A DNA stretch of 37,776 nt from Deltaproteobacteria bacterium (GCA_031263485.1 JAISFS010000306.1:1-37776); one strand, 5' to 3'. Positions 23,806 through 34,229 are shown, numbered from the stretch's first letter. Notes: generated by a model from the letters alone, not told the origin. Numbers and translations are program-made.

Positions 23806-24625
23806 TGCCTCCGACAAGAAAGAGCGGCATTTCTCGGAAAGCCGCCCTTTCACAGAGGGGCCGGATGCCGCAGGGCTGAAAGCCGCCGGGCCACGGCGTC
23901 AGGGGGAAGTCCCGCCCGGGCACGCCAGAAGCCCATGACCATCCGTTCCTCTGAGAGCCGGAAACCGGTGTCCATGGCTTCCTCCCAGGATATCTGGCGG
24001 CTGTTGGGCAGGCTTTCCGGGGGGATGAAAATGGACACCGCGCTCGCGTCCTCGACCGAGACGGAAATGGCCGTCCCGGAGGCGGACAACACCGCGAAGG
24101 CCTCCGCAGGATTGTCCTTGCCGACAGACATCACCCCTGAGCCCCTATTGTCGCCTGTGCCGCTCGAACTGGACCTTTCCGCAGTGAAAAGGGTCCGGAC
24201 GGAAGGCCCGGGAAAGCCCGGGAAGGCCCGAGAAGGTCCAGGAATGTCCGGGAAGGTCCGGGAAGGTCCGTGAATGAGTCGACCAGGTCGAGGTAACCTG
24301 ACAACGGTGTCAGCGCGTCCGCCTGCCCTGGGCTCGAAGCTCGTGAAGGCCGTAAGGCCGGAGCAGTTGCCCATGAGCACGGACTTGAGGCGGGCGAGCA
24401 CCATCCCGTAGGGGTTGGCATGCTGGCCGGAATAGAGGATGCCGCCTGCCTTGAGCGCCCTCTGGTAGCCGATGAGGGCGGGGCCGACCTGAACTGAGCG
24501 TAAACGAGGCTGTAGGTGGTCACCCCGCCATCGGAGCCGGACAGGTTCGCAGAGGGCGTTATGCCCGTCCCGCTGCCGCCGGTGTGGGCCGCGGCGCCTG
24601 AGACGTCGAGGAGCCGCATCGGCGG
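23806..24625 (-). pseudogene. Frameshifted duplicate of the pilY1 3' end
   Basis: On the minus strand this segment matches the last ~210 codons and the 3' flank of the pilY1-like gene (26250-26995). It keeps LLDVSGAAAHTGGSGTGITPSANLSGSDGG, ALIGYQRALKAG, GMVLARLKSVLMGN, SGLTAFTSFEPRAGG and VSIFIPPESLPNSRQISWEEAMDTGF. The reading frame changes near 24,490 (two frames needed), the start is missing, and the normal stop is lost so the frame runs on past MGFW. A 10-bp tandem expansion (24201-24270) interrupts it. A degraded version of the pilY1 terminator hairpin lies at about 23818-23856. This is a dead segmental copy. Confidence 0.85.
24201..24270. repeat. 10-bp tandem repeat, 7 units
   Basis: Seven consecutive 10-mers vary on GGAAGGTCCG / GGAAGGCCCG. 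The pilY1 parent sequence has no such array at the matching place, so it expanded after duplication. Confidence 0.85.
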
Positions 24626-24710
24626 AACAGGCCGCAGACGCGTAAGGGCGCCCGCGCGTCACCTGCGGCGCGGTTCCCCTCCCCCACGCAAATCCCGCCA
24701 CAACTGCCCT

Positions 24711-26127
24711 TCACCGTCCGTCAACGGCGTTCGCGCCGCCCCCCCATTCGGCCGCCAGCTTCACGATCCAACCGGCCCACGGAACACGCCACACGTTGTC
24801 GTCCCCCAAGGCAACCCTTCCGGCGCCCGCCAGCCCGCCGTCACGGAAGGCGACAAGGGCGTTTGCGGTGTGGCGGTCGTCTTCGTCCAAGTTCAGGGAC
24901 CGGACGAGCTTACCCTTGCGATCCATCTCGATGACGAAGGAGCCGCCGGCCGTCCTGCCCGCCACGGCGATGCCCCCTGCAGTCCCGGCGATCGCGGTAA
25001 ACCCGGTCTTGGGCCAGCGTCTCTCCGGGCTTGCGTAGACGGTCCCGAAGTCGCGGTCAAGGATAAGCACCCAGGCTCCGCCGCAGTCGCCGGTGTGAAG
25101 CCCCATCTCGCTCTCGCAACCGTAGACGGCGACTCCCCCGTCCACGAGCACGGCGATCCCTTCGATAGCCCTCTGCTGGCCGGACAACGTATCGGACGGG
25201 AACTCCAGTCTGGCGGTGACGGTGCGGTCGGAGGCGATCGCCAAGGCCAGGATCTTGCGGTCACTGCCGTCGTAACGCATCGGCTGTCCGACTGCAATGA
25301 ACCCGTCCTCCGTGAGGGACGACGCGGAGATCCCAATCTCGACCCGAAGTTTCCGCATCCAGACAGGCCACCTCGCCGGGCGAGCCTGCGCGGTCAGGCT
25401 CCATGGCGCAGAGGCCGGGGCAGGCCGGAGGCCCGTCATCAAGGGCGTCCGAGACGCCCACCACCAGCAATCCCCCGTCGCCGGTATCCCGGAACGCGAG
25501 GGCGATGCCGTCGCCCGCCCTGGGGTAGATCCCGGACCAGACTGTCTTGCCTGCGGAGTCAAACCTGGTGACGAAGGGAGCATTGTGGAACCCGTACCAG
25601 TACGTGAATGCCGGATCCTTCCAGGTCGAGGCGCCCGCCACGATCGCGTGGCCGTCGGAACCGATCGCCGCAAACCTGGCTGTCTCGCCGCGCCTCTTGA
25701 AATCGATGGTCCGGTCCCACAGAACCGTCCCCTGCGGATCGGTCCTCACGACGCGCATGCCGTTCTCGTTGTCAAAAGATAAATCACTGGGGCCGATTGA
25801 CCCGACCGCGAGAAGGCCGCCGTCCAACGCCAACGCAAGCGCGTCGAAGCTGAGGGACTTGCCGTCTCCCATGACGCTCCTCTGCCATTCCGCCCCGGCG
25901 GCCGGCGGGACATTTCGGGTACCGTCAGGCGATACGTTCTGGGCCCGAGCCGATACGGCCGCATAGAACATCACCGCCAGGGCCATGGCGAGGCAGGCCT
26001 TGGATATCGCAAAGATCCCCTGCCTACCGGAACAGAGACGATCGCGGACGGGACCGGGCGTTGCCGGACAAAAATGCGGCAATGAAGCGGTGACGGAATC
26101 TGAGCGGAAAACCGTAAGACCTCTCAT
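24711..26127 (-). pseudogene. Secreted beta-propeller-like protein, frameshifted
   Basis: Two frames make one protein of about 470 residues. The N-terminal part (26127 down to about 25,350) has a long signal region ending SARA-Q (cleavage expected there). Repeats of the 'alALDGGLLAVGS..' and 'GLLVVGVSDA..' kind follow. The second frame then continues with WMRKLRVEIG, LTEDGFIAVGQPMRYDG, GGVAVYGCESE, GGIAVAGRT and GGLAGAGRVAL to the stop at 24711. These 'DGG..v.G' repeats resemble delta-60/WD-like propeller blades. The frame changes between about 25,340 and 25,375; one base too many, or a small deletion, would explain it. ATG 26127 has a strong ribosome site (AAAGGAG, 7 nt). The gene follows pilY1 on the same strand, so a surface role beside it is plausible. 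A sequencing error is an alternative explanation. Confidence 0.75.
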
Positions 26128-26254
26128 CGAAAAACTCCTTTCGGGCGGTACGGTCCCGCGCGGTCCGGCACGGGGCCGGACGAAAGATTGCCAGTGGCGG
26201 GCGGCAGATTGCCAGGGCCGGGCGGCGGATTACCGAGGGCGAGCCCCAGACAAG

Positions 26255-26286
26255 AAAGGGCGGCCTTCCTTGGAAGGCCGCCCTTT
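26255..26286 (-). terminator. pilY1 terminator
   Basis: AAAGGGCGGCCTTCC (26255-26269) and GGAAGGCCGCCCTTT (26272-26286) are perfect 15-bp complements with a 2-nt loop. The minus-strand transcript ends CCCTTTCTTGTCT. It lies 66 bp past the pilY1 stop, between pilY1 and the propeller gene. The stem is symmetric and may also act on the plus strand. Confidence 0.75.
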
Positions 26287-26351
26287 CGTCGAGGGGCCGG
26301 GACCCTCGGGGGCCCCGGCATTCATGGGGAGTCACGCCCGGAGGCGCCAGA

Positions 26352-29300
26352 TCAGAGATCCATGATCATCTGCTCCTCGGAGAGCTGGAAGCCGGTGTCC
26401 ATGACCTCCTTCCAGGATATCTGGCGGCTGTTGGGCAGGCTTTCCAGGGGGATGAAGATGGACACCGTGCTCGCGTCCTCGGCAGAGGCCGAGATGGCCG
26501 TCCCGGAGGATGAGGACACCACGAAGGCCTCCGTGGGCTTGCCCTTGCCGACCGATACCACGCCGGAGATCCTGTCGCCTGTGCCGGCCGCGCCGGTCTC
26601 TGCCGCGGTGAACAGGCTCCGGGTTGTGGGCTCGGGCAGGCCGGTGAAGGTGTCGACCAGGTAGAGGTAGCCTTCGCCGGTGTCGCCGCATCCGCCCGCC
26701 CTGGGCTCGAAGCTCGTGAAGGCCGTGAGGCTGGAGCCGTTGCCCATGAGCACGAACTTGGGCTGGGTGAGCACCATCTCATAGGGGTGGGCCTGCTGGG
26801 CGGAATAGAGGGCGGCGCCTGCCTTGAGCGCCTTCTTGTAGCCGATGAGGGCGGGCGACCGGAGCTGCGCGGAAACGAGGCCGTAGGTGGTCGCCCCGCC
26901 GTCGGAGCCGGGCAGGTTCGCGGAGGGCGTTATTCCCGTCACGCCGCCGCCGACGTGGACCACGGCGCCGGAGACGTCGAGGATCCGCGAGGACTCGGAG
27001 GTGCGGTCGCTGAAGGTCATGAAGCCGTCGGCGTTCAGCTCCTCCTTGATGCCGAAGAGGTACTGGACGTGGTTCTGCTCGCAGGCCGCCGTCTGCCAGG
27101 AGGCGCAGGGCATCACGTCGTCGGTGCCCCAGATCCTGCCGGTCCCGAAGACGACCCAGAGGTTCTTCGCGGAGTCGAAGGTCGAGTTGACCGCCCCGGT
27201 GACGGGCCTGTCGGTGTCGATGAGCCTCCTGAGCTCCCAGTTGGAGACCTCGAGGGGGTTGCCGGATCCGTCCACCGTCTTCAGGCGGTAGACCGCGCCG
27301 GTGTCGGTGCAGTCTTTGGGATCCCGCGACACCGTGAGCCCGTAGTAGAGCGCATGGTTGGTCCACGGAGTCTCGCGTTTCTGGGCCGCGGGCAGGAACG
27401 GGTTGTTGAAGAAGGAGTTCGGCTCCGCGACCGTGAGGAAACTGGGGTTCAGGTTCGCCGGATGCGGGGCGCCGGACTTGGCGTCCAGCACGATGAGCCT
27501 CGCCTTCTGGTTGCTGTAGCCGTTATAGGGCGAGTCGGAGGCGAGCAGCACGTGCGCCTTCCCGTCGTTGGACTGCGCGGAGGAGACGGGGGTGTCCGTC
27601 ACCGGCCCCGTCGGGAGCACAACGTACCAGGAGCCGTTGGAGGACACGACCGAAGGCAGCCCCACGGTGAGCCCCAGCTCCTTGGTGCTGTAGCGCCAGA
27701 GCAAGACCGGATCCTTCTCGGGGTCCGTGATGTCCAGGGCGAAGACCTCTGAGAAGAAGTGCTCGGCACCGGCGGCCGTCCGGTCCGGCATCTCGATGGG
27801 CCGTCCGCCGAGCCTGAGGCCGCCTATCAGGAGCGTCCTCCACTTGCCGTCGAACTGGACATCGACAACTAGCGGCTTCTGGTCGACGTAATAGGAGTGG
27901 CTGTAGTACGGGTCGGGCAGCCACCTCAGGTGCGGCAGCACGGACGAGGGTATGAAGGCCCAGACCTCGGCCCCGCGGTCGTGGGCCTTGCCCTGCCCGG
28001 AGGACGTGTCGAAGGCGATCTTGCCCTCGGAGAGGGTGGTCGGGAAGCCGACGTTGATCGCGTGGAGCATGCCGTCGTTGGCACCGAAATATGCCATGTG
28101 CCTGCGCCCGGCCTTGTCCTGCTTGAACGCGGCATAGCTTATGTCGCCGTAGAGCAGGTCGAAGCCGCTGGACGGCGCGCCGACGATAATCGGCTTGGAG
28201 TTGATGACGTCGCCGAGCCTCCAGACGATGGAACCGCCGTTCGCGTTCCAGGGATCGTCCACGACGCGGGGCCGCCAGCCCTTGACCTCGATGCCGTAGA
28301 TCCAGTCGATGAGGTTCTTGGTCGCGACTGGCCTGCTCATGGAGCCGGGCAGGGACTCCTGGTAGTTGGAGTGGAGCATGAGCTTCTCGAGCTCTGCCTG
28401 GTTGTCGTACCAGAAGTCGGCCAGCTCGGGGAAGGGTCTGGACGCCGTCGCGGGCGCCTCGTAGAGTATCCGCCTGCGGCCGTCGCCGGTCGTGGCGGAG
28501 GCGGAGGCGGGCCTGGGACCGCCCGCCAGCTTCGCGGAGTCGAGATGGGCGAGCCAGTCGCCGGTGTCGAAGAGGGCCTCGATCCTGTGGACCGTGGAGG
28601 GTTGCGAGCCTTCCATAACCTTGAGCCGGTTGTTGCCCAGGGCATCGAAGCAGCGGGTGATGGAGCTGTCGGGCCTGTAGCACGGTGGCCGTTGCGCCTC
28701 GTCGAGCTTGAGGGACGGGTTGCTGAAGTTGAGGACGTAGTCTCCCCCGGTGCCGCCTTCGCCGTTCACCATGTCGAGCACGCCGTTGTGGTCGTTGTCC
28801 TCGCGGAGGTTGCCCCACTTGTCGAGGAAGAGCCCGTAGACGGAGCCCACCCACCTGAGCTGCTGGGAGGGCTGGCTGGGATTGTTGTAGACCGGGTAGT
28901 AGATGGTCTGCACCGACACCCCGCCTCCCATGATCGTGTCGATTGAGGCCGAGGTGGCCGTGGAGGTCGTGATGGAGCGGGCTATCTCGCGGAAGACCGC
29001 GTCAAGCCTGGCGGGGAGCTCGGAAACGTTCACGGGCTGGAAGTAGGTCCTGGGGTTCCCGTCCAGGCCTTCCCACTCGCCCGGATCGGGCTTGCCGTTC
29101 TTGTTGTAGTCGATGTAGCCGCCGTACTTGGCGGCCAGGTACATTGGGTTGGGCAGGTAGTTCCCCGCCTTGTTGGGATCGGGATCGAACTCGAAGGTCC
29201 TCCAGACCTTCTCTGTGATGTCGTCCGGCTTGCCCAGAAGCTTGGAAGTGGCATGCACGGTGGTCATGCAGTTGATGCCGTTGGCGGTGGAGGAGCCGTA

Positions 29301-32102
29301 GCCGGCGGGCCAGTTGCAGGACGGCGGCGTCCCGATCTTGGGCATCGGATGGGCGGTGCTGTCGGACTCCCTGTTGCCGAGGTCCATGTAGATCCCGTCG
29401 TGGGTGCTCCCGCTTATGGTGTAGCCGGTCATCATGTTCTTGTTGATGTGGACCACGACCTTCCACTGCCCGATGACGAGCCCCGTCACCTCGGAGGGCT
29501 CGATCACGAACGGCGTCCCGTTCTCCGGGTCCTTGAAGGTGTAGTACTTGCCGCCCTTGACCTTGAGCGCCCCGGAGATCCAGTCGGCCTTGTAGTAGGT
29601 CTTGTCAGTCTTCTTGGCGCTCGCCGGCCTGGTCAGCGACATGTCGTAGACGACAGACCCGCTTTTGGAGGTCTTGGTGTTGGAGACGAGCTCGAAGACG
29701 TACTCGGTTATGATGTCGGCGTCCCAGTTGGAGCCGAAGTCCTCCTTGCTGTAGGCAATGGCCTGCGCCTCGAAGTTGACCCTCACGGTCACGCTGTAAG
29801 GCGTCCCCCGCGCGTCGGTCCTCCAGTCCAGGATGTAGTAGTTCAATACCTCTATGAGGCGGTTCCAGGTGGTGTAGAGGTCACTGCTGCTCATGCCCAT
29901 GGGCAGGACCTCGATCCGCCTGACCAGGCTGCCGCCGTCCCCGTAGAGGGGGAAGTTCAGCGCCGGGAAGGTGGGCGTCAAGGTCACCGCGTAGATGTCC
30001 AGGCCCATCTGTTCGGATCCGGCAGGGGAGAAGTCATGGGTGTGCGCGAAGTAGGCCACGGCCGCCGCGCTGTAGGTGCCCTCGAAGGAGGGCCGGTTGG
30101 GGCAGATGCCGTTGACCTGCGAGAGCGACTTGAGGGGCTTGGGCGAGCAGTCGCCCCAAATCGTGTGGTACAGGAGGGTCTTCTTGTTGTAGATGTCCGA
30201 CGGAACGGTGCTTGCGAAATTGGGGGCCGGGGCCCAGTAGTACGTCTTGCCGTCCGAGTTGAAGCCCTCGTTGTCGGTTATCATGTCGAGGTACTTGGTC
30301 ATGCTGAAGGTGTTCGGGAGGCTGGCCGCTACCCCGGAAAGCTCGGCCAGCGCCTTCGACTTCAGCCCGCCGGTGCTGTTGACCCCCTGGTCGCCGTCGT
30401 AGTCCGTCTCGGCCTCGGCGAAGAGGAGGATGATGGGCTTGGCGCATTCGGCGGAAGGTATCGCGGGGATCTTGCTCCAGTCCGAATGAACGACGAGCGA
30501 CATGTCGGGGAAGCTGTCCCTCTCCTTCTTGATCGGAACGTAGTCTTTGGTGGGCGCCACGGCGGTATCCCCCGTGAGCCTCTGGAAATAGCGCACGCCC
30601 TCGTAGAGGAGCTCGCCCACCGGGTTTCCCCAGCTGGTGGCCGTGAGGTAGGTGCCGCCGTAGGTGGGGCTCCCGGCTATGATGAGCCCGTCAATCACGT
30701 CGATGAGCCCGTCCACCTTGAAGATGCCGCTCTGCATGTAGATGGAGCCCGTGAGATCGGCGATGTGCGACCGGATGACCCCGCCCTTGCGCCTGGTGTA
30801 CACCCCCGGCCCGTCGTCGTTGGCGTTGTACCCGGAGCCCCTCTTGTCGAAGGTGCCGGTCATGAGACCGAAGAGCATCTGGCCGTGCTCGCCGTTCTGC
30901 TGCAGGAGCCCCGAAGGCTTGAGGTTGCCATTGGGATAGGCGCGGCAGTTCTCGCCGGCCGAGTAATTTTTGTTGTAGCAGGCGACCACGTTCAGGGCGA
31001 ACTCCCTTATCATCTTCTCGCCCTTGTTCTTGAGGGTGGCGTCCGTGGAGGGGTTGGGGGACTTGTTGTTCACCCAGTCGAAGTAGCGGCCCCCGGTCGG
31101 TTTCGTGGTGGACCCCTGCACCCTCGTCTCCCAGACGTCATTGCCGCTTCCGATGTCGAGGATGTACTGGATTATGGGGAAGTGCTTAATGCCGTCGTTT
31201 AACGACCTGTTGCGGGTCCTGGCGAAGAAGTGGGCGGTGCCCGGGGCCGGCTTGGGGAAAGGCGTGTACTTGGAGATGTCGTAGTACTTGGAGAGGTTGG
31301 TCTCGGCCGCCCAGCGGTCGTCCGAAAGCACGTCGGTCCCCCAGGTGTGGGAGTCGCGGGGCACCAGGGAGCTCTGGAGCACGGTCACGCCGTCTATGTC
31401 GAGGCTGCGGTGGCCGCCGTAGAGGATCTTGCGGAAGACGTCCATGCGCGTGGAGGATAGGAAGTTGAGCCAGTTCCCGCTGTACAGTCCGCCGAAAGCC
31501 GAGTGGGGGCTGTTGCAGATGCCTATCTTCTCGCCGGACGAGTAGTGGGCCGCGCGGGCCGCCTTGATGCCCGCCTTCGCGACGCTCGCCGGGCGGGCGG
31601 CGTCCAGCGCTGACTGGGACTGGTCTTCCTTGGTCGGGCCGTACAGGGAGAAGTACTCCCCAATCTTGGCGTCGTTCCTCCCTCCGTGATACGTTTGCGA
31701 GTAGTAGTAGCAGGAATAGCTGTCGAAGTAGCCGTAATAGACGACGGACGGGTTGAAGCCGGTATCCGGCAACCCGTCCGCGTCCATGTCGGAGAAGTTG
31801 TTGTATGCCTGCTGGAAAAGCTTGTGGTCTTTTGAAAGAACTAGAAGGACCCTAGGCACGGTTCGGCCAGAACTTGTTATAGGGCTGTTCTGGTAGTTCT
31901 GAGAATCTGGAGAGCTGGCCGCATCCGCAAACGGTACTGCAGCTGCAAGCGCCATGACAACAGCAGCAACTGATGACGCTCCGAAAGTGACTGAAACTTT
32001 CCAGAGCGCACGTAACGATTGGCCGATGGTGCGGGGTAAATGAGTGTAATGTGTTGTGATACTGGCGATGGAGGTCATATCGATGTTCATATGTTCTACC
32101 AT
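26352..32102 (-). CDS. pilY1: Giant PilY1/PilC-type pilus protein
   Basis: The 1,916-residue exported protein has a signal segment at about 33-62 (ASSVAAVVMALAAAVPFADA-A). Its N-terminal half is adhesin-like, with a possible Ca-binding DMDADGLPD loop and an aromatic stretch (VVYYGYFDSYSCYYYS). A second EF-hand-like loop, DYNKNGKPDPGEWEG, lies near residue 1000. From about residue 1,290 the C-terminal half is the PilC/PilY1 beta-propeller (Pfam 05567 type): GDVINSKPIIVG, YFGANDGMLHAINV, EVWAFIPSSVLPHLRWL, LLWRYSTKELGLTVG. PilY1 works with type IV pili in fibre extension, adhesion, surface sensing and Ca-dependent motility. Pseudomonas PilY1 has about 1,160 residues, so the N-terminal part here is greatly enlarged. 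The start at 32102 lacks a strong ribosome site; ATG 32090 is the alternative. No other pilus gene is in the window. Its last ~700 bp is duplicated at 23.8-24.6 kb. Confidence 0.9.
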   Translation of the reverse strand: MVEHMNIDMTSIASITTHYTHLPRTIGQSLRALWKVSVTFGASSVAAVVMALAAAVPFADAASSPDSQNYQNSPITSSGRTVPRVLLVLSKDHKLFQQAYNNFSDMDADGLPDTGFNPSVVYYGYFDSYSCYYYSQTYHGGRNDAKIGEYFSLYGPTKEDQSQSALDAARPASVAKAGIKAARAAHYSSGEKIGICNSPHSAFGGLYSGNWLNFLSSTRMDVFRKILYGGHRSLDIDGVTVLQSSLVPRDSHTWGTDVLSDDRWAAETNLSKYYDISKYTPFPKPAPGTAHFFARTRNRSLNDGIKHFPIIQYILDIGSGNDVWETRVQGSTTKPTGGRYFDWVNNKSPNPSTDATLKNKGEKMIREFALNVVACYNKNYSAGENCRAYPNGNLKPSGLLQQNGEHGQMLFGLMTGTFDKRGSGYNANDDGPGVYTRRKGGVIRSHIADLTGSIYMQSGIFKVDGLIDVIDGLIIAGSPTYGGTYLTATSWGNPVGELLYEGVRYFQRLTGDTAVAPTKDYVPIKKERDSFPDMSLVVHSDWSKIPAIPSAECAKPIILLFAEAETDYDGDQGVNSTGGLKSKALAELSGVAASLPNTFSMTKYLDMITDNEGFNSDGKTYYWAPAPNFASTVPSDIYNKKTLLYHTIWGDCSPKPLKSLSQVNGICPNRPSFEGTYSAAAVAYFAHTHDFSPAGSEQMGLDIYAVTLTPTFPALNFPLYGDGGSLVRRIEVLPMGMSSSDLYTTWNRLIEVLNYYILDWRTDARGTPYSVTVRVNFEAQAIAYSKEDFGSNWDADIITEYVFELVSNTKTSKSGSVVYDMSLTRPASAKKTDKTYYKADWISGALKVKGGKYYTFKDPENGTPFVIEPSEVTGLVIGQWKVVVHINKNMMTGYTISGSTHDGIYMDLGNRESDSTAHPMPKIGTPPSCNWPAGYGSSTANGINCMTTVHATSKLLGKPDDITEKVWRTFEFDPDPNKAGNYLPNPMYLAAKYGGYIDYNKNGKPDPGEWEGLDGNPRTYFQPVNVSELPARLDAVFREIARSITTSTATSASIDTIMGGGVSVQTIYYPVYNNPSQPSQQLRWVGSVYGLFLDKWGNLREDNDHNGVLDMVNGEGGTGGDYVLNFSNPSLKLDEAQRPPCYRPDSSITRCFDALGNNRLKVMEGSQPSTVHRIEALFDTGDWLAHLDSAKLAGGPRPASASATTGDGRRRILYEAPATASRPFPELADFWYDNQAELEKLMLHSNYQESLPGSMSRPVATKNLIDWIYGIEVKGWRPRVVDDPWNANGGSIVWRLGDVINSKPIIVGAPSSGFDLLYGDISYAAFKQDKAGRRHMAYFGANDGMLHAINVGFPTTLSEGKIAFDTSSGQGKAHDRGAEVWAFIPSSVLPHLRWLPDPYYSHSYYVDQKPLVVDVQFDGKWRTLLIGGLRLGGRPIEMPDRTAAGAEHFFSEVFALDITDPEKDPVLLWRYSTKELGLTVGLPSVVSSNGSWYVVLPTGPVTDTPVSSAQSNDGKAHVLLASDSPYNGYSNQKARLIVLDAKSGAPHPANLNPSFLTVAEPNSFFNNPFLPAAQKRETPWTNHALYYGLTVSRDPKDCTDTGAVYRLKTVDGSGNPLEVSNWELRRLIDTDRPVTGAVNSTFDSAKNLWVVFGTGRIWGTDDVMPCASWQTAACEQNHVQYLFGIKEELNADGFMTFSDRTSESSRILDVSGAVVHVGGGVTGITPSANLPGSDGGATTYGLVSAQLRSPALIGYKKALKAGAALYSAQQAHPYEMVLTQPKFVLMGNGSSLTAFTSFEPRAGGCGDTGEGYLYLVDTFTGLPEPTTRSLFTAAETGAAGTGDRISGVVSVGKGKPTEAFVVSSSSGTAISASAEDASTVSIFIPLESLPNSRQISWKEVMDTGFQLSEEQMIMDL

Positions 32103-33507
32103 GAAATAAATCGCGGCGTTTATAAATGACGAAAATCAGTCAATATGGCTCTTGGCCGACCTTTCAGACATTAAGGTCAGAGAAACTAACTCGACTTTAC
32201 CTGTTTAAGTTGATTCGTTCGGTTGTTCAATCTCTCTTGACATGATCAATGAATTGAATATTATGAAGTGTATGAGACTCATCAAACCGATCATTATTTG
32301 AGATTTTTAAAACTACCTAACAGTTGAACAGCATAAAAATATCGCATAATATAATTTCAACTGAATAATTTGCAATATATAATAATAAATTTAATTTAGA
32401 TGTTATAAATATGTTATTCTCAAGAATGCACATGTAGAAATATTAAAAAGAGGAAATAAATTTTACAAGTTGTATAACGCAATAATTTATCAAAAGAATT
32501 TTTGAAGCCAAAAAAATATTATTAAATGGGATAACATTTCATCAATAACGGCTGTCCGAAAGACGATATGAAAAATCTTCAACTTGTCATATCTGCCATA
32601 ATAAAGTCTGTTCACTCAGTAAGAATTCATCAGTGAACAATGAAAACTATTTAGCAAACTATGTGCCATTGTATATAAATTTAAAAATTATTATTTTATA
32701 AAAATTACAAATATAGAAAATATGCTTCATCCATTAATTTGATAATGGATATATACAGTATACCAAATTTTGAAAATTATTGAAATAAAATTATTATTGA
32801 ATTATATAAATGAAAAATTTATAATTTTTTTTATGCCAACAACAATGCCAACTTTATCTTTAATGTGACAACTGTGTTTGCATAGTCGTTGGCTATCATT
32901 TGTTCACAAAAAAATTGATTATATTTTGATTCGCCTTTCTGCAAATTAATCATTCAAAGAGCTATTGTTATAGGCATGAGTATATTATCAAAAATCTTTA
33001 CAAGCATCTGTTTGTATCTATTGGTTATTAAAATTTTAAGAATTTATATATTTGAAAACCCTGTTTTGCATAACAAATCTTAAGGATTATTTCACTGTGT
33101 AAAAATATATGTAAACAACATTTTGTGATAAATCACGACTACGTTTCATGACATAAAATTTTTAAACAATCAAAAAATGTTGCCTGAGATTTGATTCTTG
33201 ATTTCCTGCACTAACTAACAATAGCAATGAGGTAAAAGATAAGCAATCTATAAATAATTCATAACGGAATGACTGTCAAGCTGTCTGCAGTCATCATGTG
33301 ATAATAAAATATGTCGTAAATAATTTTGATTATAAATGGTTAAGCTAGCGTTGCTAATCCTGAAATTCAGATATTCCAAGAAAAACATCCACGCTCTTCA
33401 CTCCCTCCCACAGACACTTTTCAGACCTCATAAGCAAACCGCTCACCGTTAACCAGCCTCAACTTTCCCGAAAATATTATTAAATTAAACTTGCGCTTAT
33501 ATATAAA
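32103..33507. other. 1.4-kb very AT-rich stretch without genes
   Basis: Composition changes abruptly at the pilY1 start from about two-thirds GC to mostly A/T, with many A/T runs. No frame of 60 codons exists on either strand. It must contain the pilY1 promoter. TTGACA (32237-32242) with TATTAT (32259-32264) could be a rightward promoter, but chance matches are expected in such DNA. I see no clear repeat or stable RNA. Confidence 0.7.
32237..32264 (+). promoter_or_regulatory. Possible sigma-70 promoter in the AT-rich stretch
   Basis: A perfect TTGACA is separated by 16 bp from TATTAT. It points away from pilY1, where no gene follows for over 1 kb, so it would drive a non-coding RNA or be spurious. 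Confidence 0.22.
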
Positions 33508-33968
33508 ATATTAATTCACAGGGAGGGGTAAGGGTGTCAAACCTTGCCCTCTAAACACGTCCACGGGCAGGGTCGTAACAGCCCTGGATTTGGACTGTAA
33601 AGCAGGGAGACGATTCAGGGAGGGTTCCTTAATATGCGGAAAGAGGATCTGAGGGGCTGTCTTTATCGCAGGACAGGAGACATCTGACCGGGCCGATTCT
33701 CCGTTAAGAGATGCGGAATGCCGCCGGGCTCCTGCGGTCCGATTTCGGCGGTCCGGCGTGACAGGGCTTACCAATGACGAAGTAAGCGGGGCAGGGGCCG
33801 GACCAGCGCTTCACCCACCATCAGCGAGCTTGGCGGAAAGAAGGCTCGCGAAGTTCTGACTGGCGGAGTGTGGCATGACCCGGCGCACGAGGATGAGCGG
33901 TCGGGTACCGAGAGTGACTTGTCCGGGCTCCCGGAGCGGCCAGACCGCACCTCCCCGTGAACGGATAC
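33508..33968 (+). mobile_element. MITE-like element, copy A
   Basis: This stretch is similar along its length to the element at 35991-36450, in the same orientation. Shared blocks include GGGAGGGGTAAGGG-type start, GGGAGACGATT, ATACGGAAAGAGGAT, AGACATCTG.CCGGGCCGATT and the end CCGTGAACGGATAC (33955-33968). The left terminal repeat is degraded (ATATTAATTCACAGGG in place of GTATCCGTTCACGGG), so no target duplication can be recognised. It sits at the edge of the AT-rich stretch. No protein is evident. Confidence 0.7.
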
Positions 33969-34229
33969 CAATCGATGATCGGCTAGAGGTTCTCTGTGCT
34001 ATCGTCAGAATCTTGATTCCACTGCGAAAACCCCTCCCCTCACCCCGCGAAGTCGACAGACCCCGCGATCGAGGCGGTATCCGCAGCTCCCGGGCGGCCG
34101 GGCCAATTCGGACAAAATAAGGACCGGGGCGCAACTCCCCCGCTGCTGACCCCCTCAGCCGGGCTGTCTGCCCGAGAAATTCACTTTTGGCGAGTCTTCG
34201 GTCCGTCTCCTAACTGTCAAGTTCCAGTC
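33969..34229. other. Spacer with a half copy of the 50-bp hairpin element
   Basis: GAATCTTGATTCCACTGCGA through about 34038 matches the right arm of the hairpins at 36927-36977 and 37100-37148, but the left arm is degenerate. Nothing else is recognised before the transposase remnant. Confidence 0.5.

Noticed and set aside
29253..31202. 649-codon frame antisense to pilY1
   Set aside because: Its G/V/R/E-rich translation mirrors the pilY1 codons, and there is no ribosome site or domain.
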